Source of the DNA: Anaeramoeba flamelloides
Lineage: Eukaryota > Metamonada > Anaeramoebidae
Reading direction: 5' to 3'
Length of the DNA: 64,000 nt
Assembly (NCBI GenBank): GCA_027625915.1
Contig: JANTQA010000070.1
Coordinates: 11,785,001 to 11,849,000, forward strand
This document shows positions 1 through 12,890 of the stretch, piece by piece. Made by a program: the position numbers and the translations under genes. Position 1 is the stretch's first letter; each line of letters starts with the position of its first letter. A model generated the notes under the pieces. That model made no database searches. It was not told the origin of the DNA and saw nothing but the letters and a program-made list of their open reading frames with translations.

Positions 1-412
1 TAATATTAAAATTCGATCAAAATTTTATTTATTGAATCACATATTCCTCAATTATTTTTGTTCGTTGAGATTTAAATTGAAAAATTAATTATTAAACCTA
101 TAATAATAAAATAAAAAATTTTCTTTCAAAATCACAACTTTACACCATTAAACGAAAAATATGTTTTCATATTTCGCAGAATTAAATTCAATTGTAAATA
201 AAAATAATATTGGTTACTTTTTTTCATTTTATATTGGAAAGATGCTAATTTTTGATTTCAAAAAATAGACTCAAATCAATAAATTGTTTAAATGAGGTTC
301 ACCCATACATTTCAGAAGTCAAAGTACAAATTAAAAACCAAAAAAATTCAAGAGCTGGATAAGATTTCATTTTATTTTCAAAAATGACTACTTCCTTAAA
401 TCATTAACTATA

Positions 413-866
413 GTCAAAATAATGTGTGAAGAAAAGTTTAATATGTGTTTCAAATAAAAAAGGTGTTTTTTTGCTAAAAGAAGATCTATAATTTAACTGA
501 TATAAGAAAAAAACGATAAACCCTAAGTAAATATCATGCTGGTTTCATTAAGTTCTTTTATTTAAAGAGAAATTCTATAAAATGAAGGATCAAAATTTTA
601 TATTTAACTAAAAAAATTGAATTTTTGAGACAATTTGTACGTATAAAAAAAACAAAAAATTACAAAAAATTGTAAAACTTTTTCCTGCAAATTGCATTAC
701 TTATTTAAAATTTACTGAAAACATCAAGGAATTTACTTTCAAAATTGATTTGAACTTAAGTATACCACTGGGGGGTGAATTGTATCCTGCATGGAACAAG
801 AAGATAAAAACGCCTGTTTTATATTTTGGAATACAGATTATTGGCTTTGAGTAAGCATTATTTTGA
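413..866. repeat. MITE-like element, family A, copy 1
   Basis: A ~454-bp non-coding element with terminal inverted repeats. The left end reads GTCAAAATAATGTGTGAAG and the right end carries the complement, GCATTATTTTGAT. The same ends and interior, including shared stretches such as AAATGAAGGATCAAA, recur at 20030-20504, so this is a dispersed family. It has no coding capacity and looks like a non-autonomous DNA transposon. The exact ends and target duplication are uncertain because the flanks are AT-rich. Confidence 0.6.
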
Positions 867-1834
867 TCATGTATTTTAATTCTAATTTATTTGATTCGAA
901 AATTACGACAATAATTGATAATTAAATGTTTTTTGAATTTTCACTCAAAACCAAGACAATATAGAAATTTTGATAAATTTTAACTTTACAGAGCAACCTC
1001 ATCAATTAATACTTTTTTTTAATTATGAAGTATTTTTTTCAATCCAAAGTGAACATAAAATTCTAATAGTCCTTAAAATACTATTTCTTCCAAAAGAAAA
1101 TAACTAAATATTTATTATTTTGCCAACAACAGTTCCTTCAATCTTGAATTTCACTAAAATTCATCGACTTTGGATTAAAAAGATAACTTTTCATTATTTT
1201 GTCGATAAACTTTATTAAACTACAAAGAAGTTTGTTTAATACGACCAAAGTTGAAGTAAATTACATTTATCAAAGAATTCAATAAAACAAATAGAAATTC
1301 TCAATATCAAAACGTTCTTATATAACTGGAACTTTAAATATAATTTCAACATCTACTTAGTTTGAGTAATTCTTTTTTACAATTTCTTCTAAATGATAAA
1401 TTCTAATAAATTTCAAAAAATTTTTACCTCATTTTCCAATTTTGGAATCTTCGAACTGTTTCTTATCAAACATTACCTGAAAAAGAATATTTTGAAGAAC
1501 GACTAAATTTTACACAGTGTCTTAACACTTGACTTCATAAAATACTCTATTCAAAGTTTGAGCATAAAAATTTCAAAAAGGAAAATCATGTAAAAATTTT
1601 CTTAGATTTATTAGAATTTATCAGTATACTGGTTTTTATAATCTTTTTTTTTCAAAAAATTCAGTGTGTAACTCTCAAGCTTGTTTTACCCTTGAAGTTA
1701 AAAACCTTTTGTATTTTCCATAAAAACTTTTACCGAAATAAATTGAAAAAAATCCAAGCAATTTCATTTTTCTTTCATTTCTATTTTGTATTTCCTAACT
1801 AAATAGTTTTTTCTATTTACAAAATACAACCAAA
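867..1834. other. Intergenic, upstream of CAND1
   Basis: AT-rich sequence with no reading frame, RNA gene or recognisable repeat. Its last ~100 bases presumably contain the CAND1 promoter and 5' UTR, but no distinct promoter motif can be picked out of the AT-rich background. Confidence 0.5.
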
Positions 1835-4800
1835 ATGTCTTCTTTCGCAGTAGATCAAACACTTGATAAAGTACAAATCTTTTGTTTTTTTTTTATTCTT
1901 TTCAATTCTTTTTACAACAAGTCTAAATTGTAAATTGTTTTTTTTTTTTTATTATTCTTTTGATTTGTTGACTGTCTTCTTTTTTGAACCAAAATAAAAT
2001 TACTTTTTAGATGAACAACAATGATCATGATATCAGATATATGGCTGTAAATGATCTGATAACCCAAGTAAAAAAAGAAAATTTTAAATTAGATACCAAC
2101 AATGAAAACCAATTAATTGCCAAAATGCTTAAATTAGTTGAAGACAGCTCTGGTAATGTTCAAAATCTTACAGTTGAATGGTAAATAATTTTTTTTTATT
2201 TGGATATTTTTTAGTGCTTTTTTTTCTCCTTTTTATGAAGTGTTTTAAAATTTCTAATCACTCCCTTCCCAATTTTCTTTGAATGTTTTTTTCTTTTTTT
2301 GTTTTTTTTTGCAAAAATTTCAATAGTTTTGGGCTTTTAATTCCAAAAATCTCTGAAAATCAAGTTAAAGGAATTGCTCGTAAATTGACAACAAGACTTT
2401 TAAGTGAAGATCAAGAAGCACATGACATTTCAGCACTTGCACTCCGAAAAGTTGTTAGTAGTACATTAAACGAACAAACAAAATTAAACACTGAACTTTC
2501 AACACAAATGATACCTCAAATGCTTAAAGGAATTGATAGTGTAGATTTTTTTTTCTTTTTTTGATATTTTTTTTCTCAATTCTTTTTTTTTTACTGATCT
2601 TTTAAAATTTTCCTTTCTTTTTTTCTTCCTTTTGATTCATGTTTTCTTTTAAAACAACCCCAAAAAAAAAAAAAACATGAAACAAATAAAAACAAACAAA
2701 CAACAAACCTTCAAACAAATAGTCTGAATTTGTAAACGTACAACTAGAATGTATTCAAATTGTCACTGACTTAATTATCCGATTCAACCCATTATTTGTT
2801 GATCTTCATGAAAAAATCAAAACAATTTTTATTTCAAAATTGACGGCTTATACAGCACCAGGTCGTATTGTTGAAGGACTTACACAACTTTCTGCTGCTG
2901 TCAACCAAAATTCCTTTAATAATATCATTGAGGAAATTATCAAAAAATTAGAATCAGACAAAGAAGTCAAAAACATCCGTATTTACATCCAAACAATTTC
3001 TTCAATTTCAAGATTAATTGGCTACAGGCTTGGTTCACATTTAAAAAAACTTGTTCCTCTTATTCTTGTATATGTCGAAGACGAAAGATATAAAGAAGAT
3101 GATGAACTTCGAGATAACTGTCTTCACGTTCGTTTTTATTATAATTTTTTTTTCTTTTCCTTCTTCATTTTCTAAATTATCACACTCGAACTTTTGACTT
3201 AAAAATCAAAAACATTATTAATTTAAAAAACAAACAAAAAACCAAATAATAGTCATTTGAAAGTTTTGTATTGAGGTGCCCAAAAGAAGTTGGTGAATTT
3301 GTTTTTCACTTTACAAAAATTTCCTTAAACTTAATTAATTACGATCCTTATTATGGTGATGACGGATCATCCTACTCTGGTTCTGAATCAGGTTCTTTTA
3401 CAGACGAATCCTATACTGCTTCTGGTTCAGAAGGAGAAGACTCATTTCAAGAATTCCAAGATGAGGATGATGATGAGATGTAAATTTTCCATTTTCTTTT
3501 TTGATTTTGATTTTTTTTTTTTTTTTTCTCAAACATATATTATTCACCACCCACACTAAGATCCTTTTTACTTTTTTCTTCCATTATTTATTGATTTTCG
3601 TCTTGACATAAACATAAATAATAACCTAAAACAGTTCCGATGAAGAAGATTTAAATGATGTTGATGATGTAAGTTGGAAGGTAAGAAAAGCTAGTGCTAA
3701 ATGTTTGACTGCTTTAGTTTCAACAAGACCAGAACAAACTGAAATGTTTTATACTGAAGTTGTGCCTGTATTAATTAAAAAGTTTGATGAACATGAAGAA
3801 AGTGTAAAACTAACAGTTTTTGAAACTTTTATCAAACTTATTAAACAAACTAAAATTATTCTTTCATCAAAAACAGGATCAAAGTAAATAGATTCATTTT
3901 TTTTTTTTTTTTAAACTCATTTAAATTTCTTGTTATTTATTTTTATTGGGCCACATTACACCCTTATTTCTCAAAAAAATGGTATTATTTTTTTAAAATA
4001 ATTATTTTTGAAACAATTAGAAAAATCATTGATTTATTAGGAAAACATGTAGAAAAAATCATAACAACATTAGCAAAACAATTTGATTCAAAGAGTTTAA
4101 AAGTTAAAGTAGCAATTTTCACAATTCTTAACCTTATTACCCAAACATTCGATAATGTTTTAGATGCCTATGCTCCAAAATTACTAAATGGTATCAAATT
4201 AGCATTAAATGTAAGTAAATTTATTTCTTTAATTTTTTTTTTTTTTATTTTTTTTCTTTTAAAACAAAAACAGAAAAAAGAAAAAGGAAAAAAGAAGCTA
4301 AAAATCAAAAAAGTTTTAAAATGACTGTACAAACTCTTAAATTTAAAAACACTTTTTTTTTCAACTTTAATTCTGAAACAACTTATACAATACAATTTAA
4401 ATACACCTCAAATTTATTGTTAATTGAAAAATAAAAGTAACAAAATTTTCATATTACTTTCAAAGAAAATCAAAACCCAAGAATTACAATAAATCATCAA
4501 AGGGCTGCAATTATAAAATGGAAATTCTATAATCTAAGACTCTTTTCAGAATGAAATAATTTGAAATTTTCTTGACTTTTAAAACGTTTTTTTTTTTTTT
4601 TTTTTTTTAAGTAAGATGATAGATCGTTTTATTCCTTTTATTTTTTAACAAATTTTAAAATGGTATAGGCTATATTTTCTGAAAATGAAAGAATATATCT
4701 CCAATAAAGTTAACAACAAGTGTCCCCTTAACTTTTTATATTTCATTAAAAAAACATATTCTTTTTTGAAATACTTTTTAAATTTTATCTCATTTCTTAA

Positions 4801-7307
4801 ATGAATATGATCAAACCAATAATTAAAGTGAAATAAATTTTAAATTTCTTGATTTAGAAAAACCTAAAGATCTAAAAAAATAAAAAGGACCGAGTTAATA
4901 ATAAAAAAAAAAAAAACAAACTCTGTCAACTTTTTTAAAAATTATTCAATAAAATTCTAAAACCAAAAAAAAATATTTAAAATAAAAAAAAAACAAATAT
5001 ATATATTAATTTCAATAGGACAAATCATCTTCAAATACGGAATTAAAACTTAGTTCTTTATCATTTTTCAAATCATTATTGAAACACAATACCCCTAGCT
5101 CATTTTATGGTAAAATCAGTGATTTAATTCCCGATCTTATAAATGCAATCAAAGATCCATATTATAAAATTGCAGCAAGTGCACTGAAAGTAGGAAGTGT
5201 AATTTCGACAATGATCCGACCAAAAAAAGAAAATGAAGTTAAAGAATATAATTGGAAAAAGATTGGAGTTGATCTTCATTCATTATTTTTCGAAATCCTA
5301 CAGGATCAATCCCTTGATCAAGAAGTTAAAGAAGCTGTGATCATCGCCATTTCGGAAGTAATTTCCAACCTTGGTGATGTCCTTCCTGATGTCCTAAAGA
5401 CATTAAATACCTTATTGGAGAGGTTAAGTAACGAAATCACAAGGGTTGTGTGTATTCAATCGTTTCGAACGATTGCAGAATCTAATGTTGAGATTCCATT
5501 ACCAAAAATCATTGAAAAATTAATGAGCGCATTATCACAATTTTTAAAACAAAAAAATAGATTAGTGAAACAATCATCGCTTAGGACGATGAGATCGATT
5601 GTTGCAAAATATGGAAGCACCTTTAACAAAAAAACATATCAAGAAACCTTTTCTGAAATGTCTCGATTAGTATCTGATGACGATCTCCATTTGGCACATT
5701 TATCTTTAAGATTGTCAGCAAACATTTTAAAAGTTAAACCAGAAATGGCCAGCTTGATTATTGACAAAATCATTCCAAAGGTTGTTGAGCTGGTCGCCTC
5801 ACCAATTTTACAGGGAATTGCCTTAAAAACCACATTATGGTTCTATAAGACCTTAATCACCACCAAAAATTCTGCCATTAAATTTAACACACTTCTTCAA
5901 CCATTATATTCCGTCATTAAAAACAGATCCACTGAAGAGCAGCTACCAAAGCAAGCATATTTGACCGTTTCCCAAACCATTGCTACCCTTGCCATTTTCA
6001 GTAGCGAAGAAAATTGCGAAAAAATTGTCAATGGATTCATGACAGAGCTTTCCAAAAAAAAAACACATGAGCCATCTGCCCTCTTGGCCCTATATGCCCT
6101 TGGCGAAATTGGATCAAGAAAGGATCTCTCAAGCTTTAAAAACTTGACAAACCTGTTGATTAGTTGCTTTGATGCCAAATCTGAATTGATCAGCTCTGCG
6201 GCATCATATGCCCTCGGTAATGTTGCTGCTGGGTGCCTCGATAAATTCTTGTCCGTTGTCATTGAGCAAATCAAAAATGTCCCAAAGCACCAATACTTGT
6301 TATTTAGATCACTGAAGGAAATTATCTCCAGAATCAGTGAATCCGAAACAGAATATGAGTCAATTAAGAAATTCATCCCAAGTATCCTTGATTTACTTTT
6401 TGCCAATTGTGAAAACAAGGACGAATCAACAAGAAACGTTGTTTCAGAATGTCTTGGTAAAATTGCATTGTTCAACCCAGTGGAATTGATCCCTGAATTG
6501 AAAAAAAAAATCTCCACAAAATCTGTCTTCACGAGAGCGACAATCGTTGGCGCCTTAAAGTTCGCCATTCATAAGGATAAAACAACCGTTGATAAGGCCC
6601 TCAAGGAGCATTTCCATGACTTTGTCATTGCCCTAGAAGACGAAAACCACACAGTAAGATTAAGTGCATTAAAGACCCTGAATTTTGCCTCCCAAGCAAA
6701 ACCACATATCGTCCAAGAGGAATTGGTATATATTCTCCCAAGATTATACAAGGAAACGCAAGTGAAACAAGAACTCATCAAAATAGTCAAATTTGGTCAG
6801 CTCGTCCATGTTGTCGATAGCGGGGTCGAAAATAGAAAATCGGCCTTTGATACAATGAACATCCTCCTAAGTAACTCCTATAATTTGCTCGAGCCTACAG
6901 ATTTCGTCGTCACGATCAGTAACGGCTTCACCGACGGAAACACAGAGGTCTTACTCGCAGCACATTCACTAATGAAAAGAATGATCAGAAAGAATTCTGA
7001 AGTTGTCAGAGCAATCTTAGATTCCCTGATCGAGCCCTTGAAAAAAACAATCATACACGAATTGAAAAAGGATGCAGATAAACAAGACCTTGACGAAAAC
7101 GAACAAAAAATCTTTTCCGCCCTTAGGGTCGTTTTCAATTTAAGCAACATCCCAGATACAGACAAATCTATCAAATTTACAGAATTAATTAATAACAATA
7201 TCCAAAAAAATACAAACCTTGCTTCCAAATATGAAGCTATTGTTGACAATAGAATTCCAGATCCGGACCAAAGTACTCTTGAATATTCAACAACATCATA
7301 TTTCTAA
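1835..7307 (+). CDS. CAND1: CAND1 (TIP120), cullin-associated NEDD8-dissociated protein
   Basis: CAND1 wraps unneddylated cullin-RBX1 and exchanges substrate-receptor modules of SCF/CRL ubiquitin ligases. I read eight exons: 1835-1870, 2011-2180, 2327-2540, 2723-3127, 3253-3479, 3635-3883, 4021-4210, 5019-7307. All phases agree and give 1259 residues (human CAND1 is 1230). The N-terminus matches family order, with a D-x-D-x-R-x-MA-x-NDL start. HEAT repeats fill the chain. An acidic Ser/Asp/Glu loop lies at about residues 306-365, followed by the conserved SWKVRKASAKCL. The last exon contains the family motifs RNVVSECLGKIALFNP and QYLLFRSLKEIIS and the TIP120 C-terminal domain. Introns 1-6 are 125-182 bp; intron 7 is 808 bp (4211-5018). 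The start is the first ATG, continuous in phase with exon 2. Identity is clear; exon borders were called by eye. Confidence 0.95.
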
Positions 7308-7634
7308 AATGATCATAATTCATTTTTTTTTTTTTTTTTTTTTTTTTGCTTTATTTTTTGATTTTTGATTTTGTCTCACTCTTTATCCATTTTTATTTAT
7401 TTTTTTTTAAATAAATTTTTTTTTTTTTATCTTACTACTTTATAATTATTTATTTTTTTTTTTCAATTCAATTGACTATATTTGTGATACTTGTTTTCGC
7501 ATTTATAAAAGACACCAACAAGAATCGTTCTTAAAAAAAAATAAATTCTTAAATTATCTTTAATTAAATTTTAATTTTGTTTCTATTTTATGAAATACTA
7601 TTTGAAAAAAACAATCTTTTACAATCCAAATTTA

Positions 7635-7905
7635 CTTTAAGGGAGTAGACAATATAAAGTCGAAATTTTCATTTGTTAATACTTTGAAAAAAGATTAGAG
7701 ATAACATTTTAAACTTTGGCTGTATCTAGTTATTTTTTAGTATTCAAAGCAATGTTGAAAAAAGAATTGAATATTTTTGGTTCAAAAGTAAAATTAAATG
7801 TCCAGTATTAAATGCCAAGTTGGTTTTTTTAATAAGCTTTTGGGAATGTTTAATGAATTTAACTTTTCTTCTTATCTCAACACTCTATTGTGGTATTGTA
7901 TTTCT
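7635..7905 (+). repeat. Left-end fragment of the CTTAAGGGAGTAG element family
   Basis: Begins CTTTAAGGGAGTAGACAAT and runs in parallel with 33075-33400. It ends around a stretch CAACACTCTATTGTGG that matches the internal CAACATTCTATTGTGG of the fuller element at 33075-34437. No matching right end is found nearby, so this is a truncated copy. Confidence 0.5.
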
Positions 7906-9520
7906 ATTTTATTAAAAAATCTAATTAATTCTTTTTAAATAAGGAACTTTAAATGCTCAAAGTCAAACAAAATCACAACTAAATAAACAAGAAAGTTTTC
8001 AGATCCAAATCTAGATTTGAAAAAAAAATTAAAGTGTTGACTTTGGGTTTATGACTCTTATTTTAATTGGACTTACTCTAAAATTTAAAAGGAATAATAT
8101 GTAGTTCAATCAATAAAAAAAAAATGAAATGGTAAAAAATCTTCAGATTGTTGATTTTATATATAAACCTTTTTTTGATATTTTGAATTGAAACTGAGGT
8201 TTTTAATAAATGATTTTATTAATCCATTTTTTTAACGTAAGAGAATCAGAAATATAGAATACACTTAATGATTTTTATTATCCTGGGTATTTCTTGTTAA
8301 TTAATCCAATATTATAATAAGTTGGGATTCAAGGATTATTCCTTAAATATGATAGGTATTGTTGATATAAATGTTCGACCAATTAACCAATTAGGTATAA
8401 AACCACAAGGAAAAATATCTTTTGATCTGATCACTGGTTTAATTAGTTTTTTTTTAATTTATTTTACAAAAATTGATTATTTCTTTTTAAGGATTTAATT
8501 TTATCAAATTTTTATTTTTCTCATTCTAAAATATTTTAAAATTACTTTATAAGTATTAAATTTGAATTAATTTTTAACATTGGTATGGAGACCTATATCA
8601 TGGTTTGTATTTTTATCTAATAAAAAAGAATCTCACAATTCCAAATAATTACACTTTTTTCAAAAATTGATTAGGAATTGAGCAAAAAATGCTAAATTAA
8701 TGTTGTAGGCCTTATTGAAGAATTATTATAAATTCATGAATTGTTTTAAATTCACCAAATAATGACTTTTAAAGATAGAAAGGTAATAGATAAATTTATT
8801 TTTTTTTGATTTTATTGTTCTGATATTTTTTTGCTAAATTGATTAGTTGAAGTTGAGTAAATATTGTAAAAAAACGTTTAAATAAATCCTAATTTAATAC
8901 TTCTAAAATAAGGATATATTTGTATTTATTAAAATTCAAAAGAATTATCTTGAAAATATTATGGTAATTTTGTAAGATAAAAACAAAAGGTGGTTTATTA
9001 TTTTATTAATAATAAATAAGTTACTAAAAAATTTCAAGAAAGGTAAAATAAAAAAAGAATTTAATTAATAAACATAAAAATTGTTTAAAATATTAAAATA
9101 ATATTATCAAATAAAATGAATTTCTGTAGCAAACCAGGACACGGCTAAATAAACATTTATCTAAGGAATATGATTAAAACCCGGAATTCTCTTTTCTAAA
9201 AAAGAATTTTGAAAAGGTATAAATATTATAATTATTTTTTGAGATTTCTGGAATATTTGGTTTTCAGGATATTTTCCAATATGGTTATAATCCAATAATT
9301 GCAAAGTATTGTATAAATATATTCTGAAATTACAGAGTGAATGTCTTTTAGTTTGAGATCTCAAAAAATAATCTCCAAAAAAAAAGAAATATATTTCTCA
9401 AATAGAAATTTTTTTTTTGAAAAAATGTTTTTTCAAAATTTTAATTGTTGATATTTAGTAAATTTTAACTTTTCGATTTTTTTTTTACCCTTTTTTTGGT
9501 AATCTCGAACTTAATAACAG

Positions 9521-9522
<2 letters not shown>

Positions 9523-9556
<34 letters not shown>
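9523..9556. repeat. (TA)n microsatellite
   Basis: Uninterrupted TA dinucleotide tract of about 17 units, with no transposon end abutting it. Confidence 0.9.
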
Positions 9557-9560
<4 letters not shown>

Positions 9561-9942
9561 TAAACTAACACATATTTCAATTACAGTGGTTGTTATACTA
9601 TTGCTACTTCTTTAAGAAAAGTGAGTCTTTATAATTTCTTTTGAAAATGGATAATTTTTACTATTAAAAAATTGTTTGTCAAAAATTTTAATTTCCAAAA
9701 TAATTTCAGAAATTTTGTATTACGTTACAATTAATGGTGGTCAAATTTTTTTCTTGACAATTTATACTTTGTGTATTCCTTTTCCGAATCTCATCTCTTA
9801 GGGTACGAAAAAATAAGGTAATAATGAAAAACTCATTATCAAAAATTGGAAATAAAAAATACTTAAATTAGTCAACATAAATATAAAATAGGGTACGTAC
9901 TACTCAACTTCAAGAGTTTTCATTTTTGTATTTTTATCTAAC

Positions 9943-9975
9943 AATTGAGTAAAACTAAAGATTTTACTGAATTCA
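9943..9975. repeat. Degenerate CCTAAC-family hairpin
   Basis: CAATTGAGTAAAACTAAAG followed by ATTTTACTGAATTC is the core of the hairpin repeated at 14.3-14.7, 25.1-25.2 and 28.9-29.2 kb, with several substitutions. A second decayed copy lies at 10131-10205. Confidence 0.5.
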
Positions 9976-10130
9976 TTATTTTCAATTAAAAAAAAAACTA
10001 AGGATAATAGAATACCAATCATTAAGAGATTATGGAATTCTTTATTTATTATTGATAATCTTTCTACCAGGTTTTTATCACTCATGAAAATGCCCGTTGT
10101 GTGTTTTCACTTGGACGTCGAGTATTCAAC

Positions 10131-10205
10131 TTTCCCAAAATTTAAAAGAGTAGAGAAAAATCTGAAATTTTGCTTCATTCTTTTAAATTTTGGAAAATCT
10201 AATAG
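10131..10205. repeat. Degenerate CCTAAC-family hairpin
   Basis: Inverted arms beginning TTTCCCAAAATTTAAAAGAG and ending TTCTTTTAAATTTTGGAAAA enclose a short loop. Several substitutions separate it from the sharper copies (TTTTCCAGAATTCAAAAGAA type). It probably represents an old insertion. Confidence 0.5.
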
Positions 10206-10850
10206 AAGTTTACTTGGGGGTTTATGTTTGATTCGTAACAATTTATCAATATTTAAAATAAATAGTTAAAGCAAGAAAACCTAAAGAAAGTAGATACTTT
10301 TTTTAACTTTTTCATGTAAATGATATCATAATTTTTTAATAAACACTTTAATTATTTTTCTTCTTTTTTTTCTATTTTGATTATATTTTATTTAATTATC
10401 CATTTCTCTAAATATATTAATAAAATGAAAACTTTTCACATTTTTTACCCAAAAGAAACTTTTTGTAAAAAAATACATTGGGCATAATTTTGAAAGGATT
10501 GATACTAGGAAGGTATTGACTGCACTGGAAATTTAAATAATATCTACTAATATAAAAATAGAATTTCAGAAGTTTTTACAATTCCAAGTATATTGACTTA
10601 TGTTCATATTAACTGAAAAGAAAGCTTATTAATTATTTTATTTTGAAGAGAAGAAAAACTTTCAATTCCGATCTAGCACAGAAATAATAATAAAAAATTT
10701 GCAAAAGAAACACATAATGAATTATGTAGTAAAAGTTATTTTAATTCACATTTGTTTGATCTGTAAATTTTAAATTCAAAAAAAAAAAAAAAAGAATACT
10801 TTATCAAAATACATTCTAAAAAATAATTTTAAAAACGTTCAAAATCTTTT

Positions 10851-11415
10851 TAGACAACAATTAAACTAAAATTCAAAATTTTCCACACGGTTAAAACGTT
10901 TCAAACAATTACAATAATACAATTTCATTCAAATTCAAAATAATTGTGATTTTTCTAAAATATGAAAATCATTTTTTCATCTTTTTTGTTTTTTGCTTTC
11001 ATTTCATTTTTTGAATTTCCTAACTTGTTACTTTTGATCGAAATATTTTTGTGAACAGTTGATATTAGTTTAAAGTTGGGTTGTTTTAAAATAGAAGAAC
11101 TCAAATAAAATTAGTCAATAGTATATAATCATTTGATTGATCTATATTCCTAATAGAATTTAAACAACTTTACAAATCTATTTTTTTGTTTGTTATTCTC
11201 CAAAATATTTAACAAACCGATAATTTATTAGTATTGATAATTATTTTATTTTTGTTTTCTGAGTATTGTAATTTATAAAAAAGTATTAACATTTTAATTA
11301 GTGAATGATTCGAATTTGGTATTTCTTTGAGAATTAATTAAATAAGATTTTTTATTTTCAAAAATTGAATTTTGATGTGTTAAAAAATTATGAATTGGAG
11401 TGTAGATTTGTTAAT
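10851..11415 (-). repeat. Dispersed repeat X, copy 1
   Basis: About 560 bp, closely similar in the same orientation to 40915-41460 (shared blocks CAAAATTTTCCACAC, GAAGAACTCAAATAAAATTA and TCCTAATAGAATTTAAACAA). It appears in opposite orientation at 33690-34110, 39931-40345 and 43803-44235. It is non-coding. At 33.7-34.1 kb this sequence lies inside a TIR element, so X is probably the right-hand part of that transposon family. Confidence 0.6.
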
Positions 11416-11874
11416 ATAAACGAAAATAGGTGAAATTGCTTGATTCGCTTATTGTTAAAGGTAACACAATTTTCAAATTTATTTACGAAGGCATCCAAAT
11501 AGATAAGCTAACTGAAGGATCAATATTTTCTTGTTTGATTTTAACAACATGATTAAAGAAAAAGATTTTTTTCATTTTACAATGTGTTGTAGTTATTTTA
11601 AAAGAGTTTTAAAAATAAAAAACAAAAATTAACAGAAAAAAGAAAGTAGCTAATTTATTGTTTAATTTTTAAGAGTGTAATTTGTATTCTTGTTTCTCTT
11701 TAAGATTAGAATTTTATAACTTGATGTATTAAAAAAAAAAAATTTCTCAAATTTTTTTTCTACTAAAATTTTTTTTATTTTTTTTATTTTTATCCTTTAT
11801 CGGTTATAGACTTTATTCTGATCTTTTTATAAATTTTAACACTTGTTTAAAAAAAAAAATGAATTCATTTTTTT

Positions 11875-12858
11875 TTATTTTTTTTCTTGTAATAAACGAT
11901 CCATTACGTTTTGTTTGACTTTTGTTGAAATTAAATTAGAAGATTCAAATATTTTTTTAGCCTTTTTTGAAATTTCTTGTTTCCATTCTTCGTCATCTGT
12001 GATTCCTTGTAAGTTAATTAAAACATTATAATAAGCGCCTTCTACAGAAGACATTGCAAGTAAATTTGCAACCCCACAGTCACTTAGGGAGTTTTCGTTA
12101 CCCTTCTGAACAACCGTTTTGTTTAATTCGAGAATTTCTAAAGAATGCTCCATAACTTGCAATGGTATTAAGGTAGCATTTCTATTTGCTTGTTTAATTG
12201 CTTCCAAACGTTTTAATTTATCTTCTTCGGATCTTCTTGGCATTCTTCTAGCGGATATTATGTCATTAAAGGCTTCTGTGTCTTTATCAATGAGTATGGT
12301 AAGCTTATCTTTTAAATTTTGGCAACGGTTTCCAATAGTTTCCAATTCTTCAAAGACAGATTCATATCCCTTTTTACCAATTGTCAAATTACAAACCATT
12401 GCTGAAAGAGCCGAACTTAAGGTACCACATAAGGAAGCAACACTTCCCCCGCCTGGTGCCACAGAGTCTCTTGAAAGTTCATTGTTAAACCCAATGATAG
12501 TTTTATTGACAAGCAGTTGATCTTTTTTTTCTTGAATATACTTTTGAATTCGGTATTCAATGATTTTATTTTGGGGATCAAATTTTTCAATATCATCCAA
12601 ACCTAATGATTTAATTGCTACGTCAACAAGATCCTCTTCTGGTACAGCAGTACTTAAGTTCATTTTTTTAAGATAATACTTTCCTGCCATGACCATCGCT
12701 TCAAGTGGAACAACGCCGACAAGTTCGGAGCCGGTTACTCGCAGTCCTCTTTTTCTTGCTTGTTCATCACACTCATCAAATGCTTGATGGAGGGAGGTGA
12801 CATGATAATTAACAAGATTCATTGAAATTTGGGAGATATTATAAGCAACCCACCCAAC

Positions 12859-12890
<32 letters not shown>

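Larger units (their letters stand above)
7308..11874. other. Gene-free region between CAND1 and FTCD 3' ends
   Basis: The two flanking genes converge here, so this is 3' flank on both sides. It begins with long T tracts. Apart from the repeat remnants listed separately (7635-7905, 9523-9556, 9943-9975, 10131-10205, 10851-11415), I see no coding or RNA gene. The 61-codon minus-strand frame at 9900-10085 overlaps a degenerate hairpin repeat and is most likely chance. Confidence 0.5.

Noticed and set aside
5897-7249. Antisense ORFs of 73-223 codons opposite CAND1 exon 8
   Set aside because: Mirror frames of a conserved coding exon; no independent motif or splice signal.
9900-10085. 61-codon minus-strand ORF with a hydrophobic stretch
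   Set aside because: Overlaps a degenerate hairpin repeat (9943-9975) and shows no family resemblance; chance frame.
12119-12520. 133-codon plus-strand ORF opposite the cyclodeaminase exon
   Set aside because: Shadow of the FTCD coding strand; no recognisable protein.
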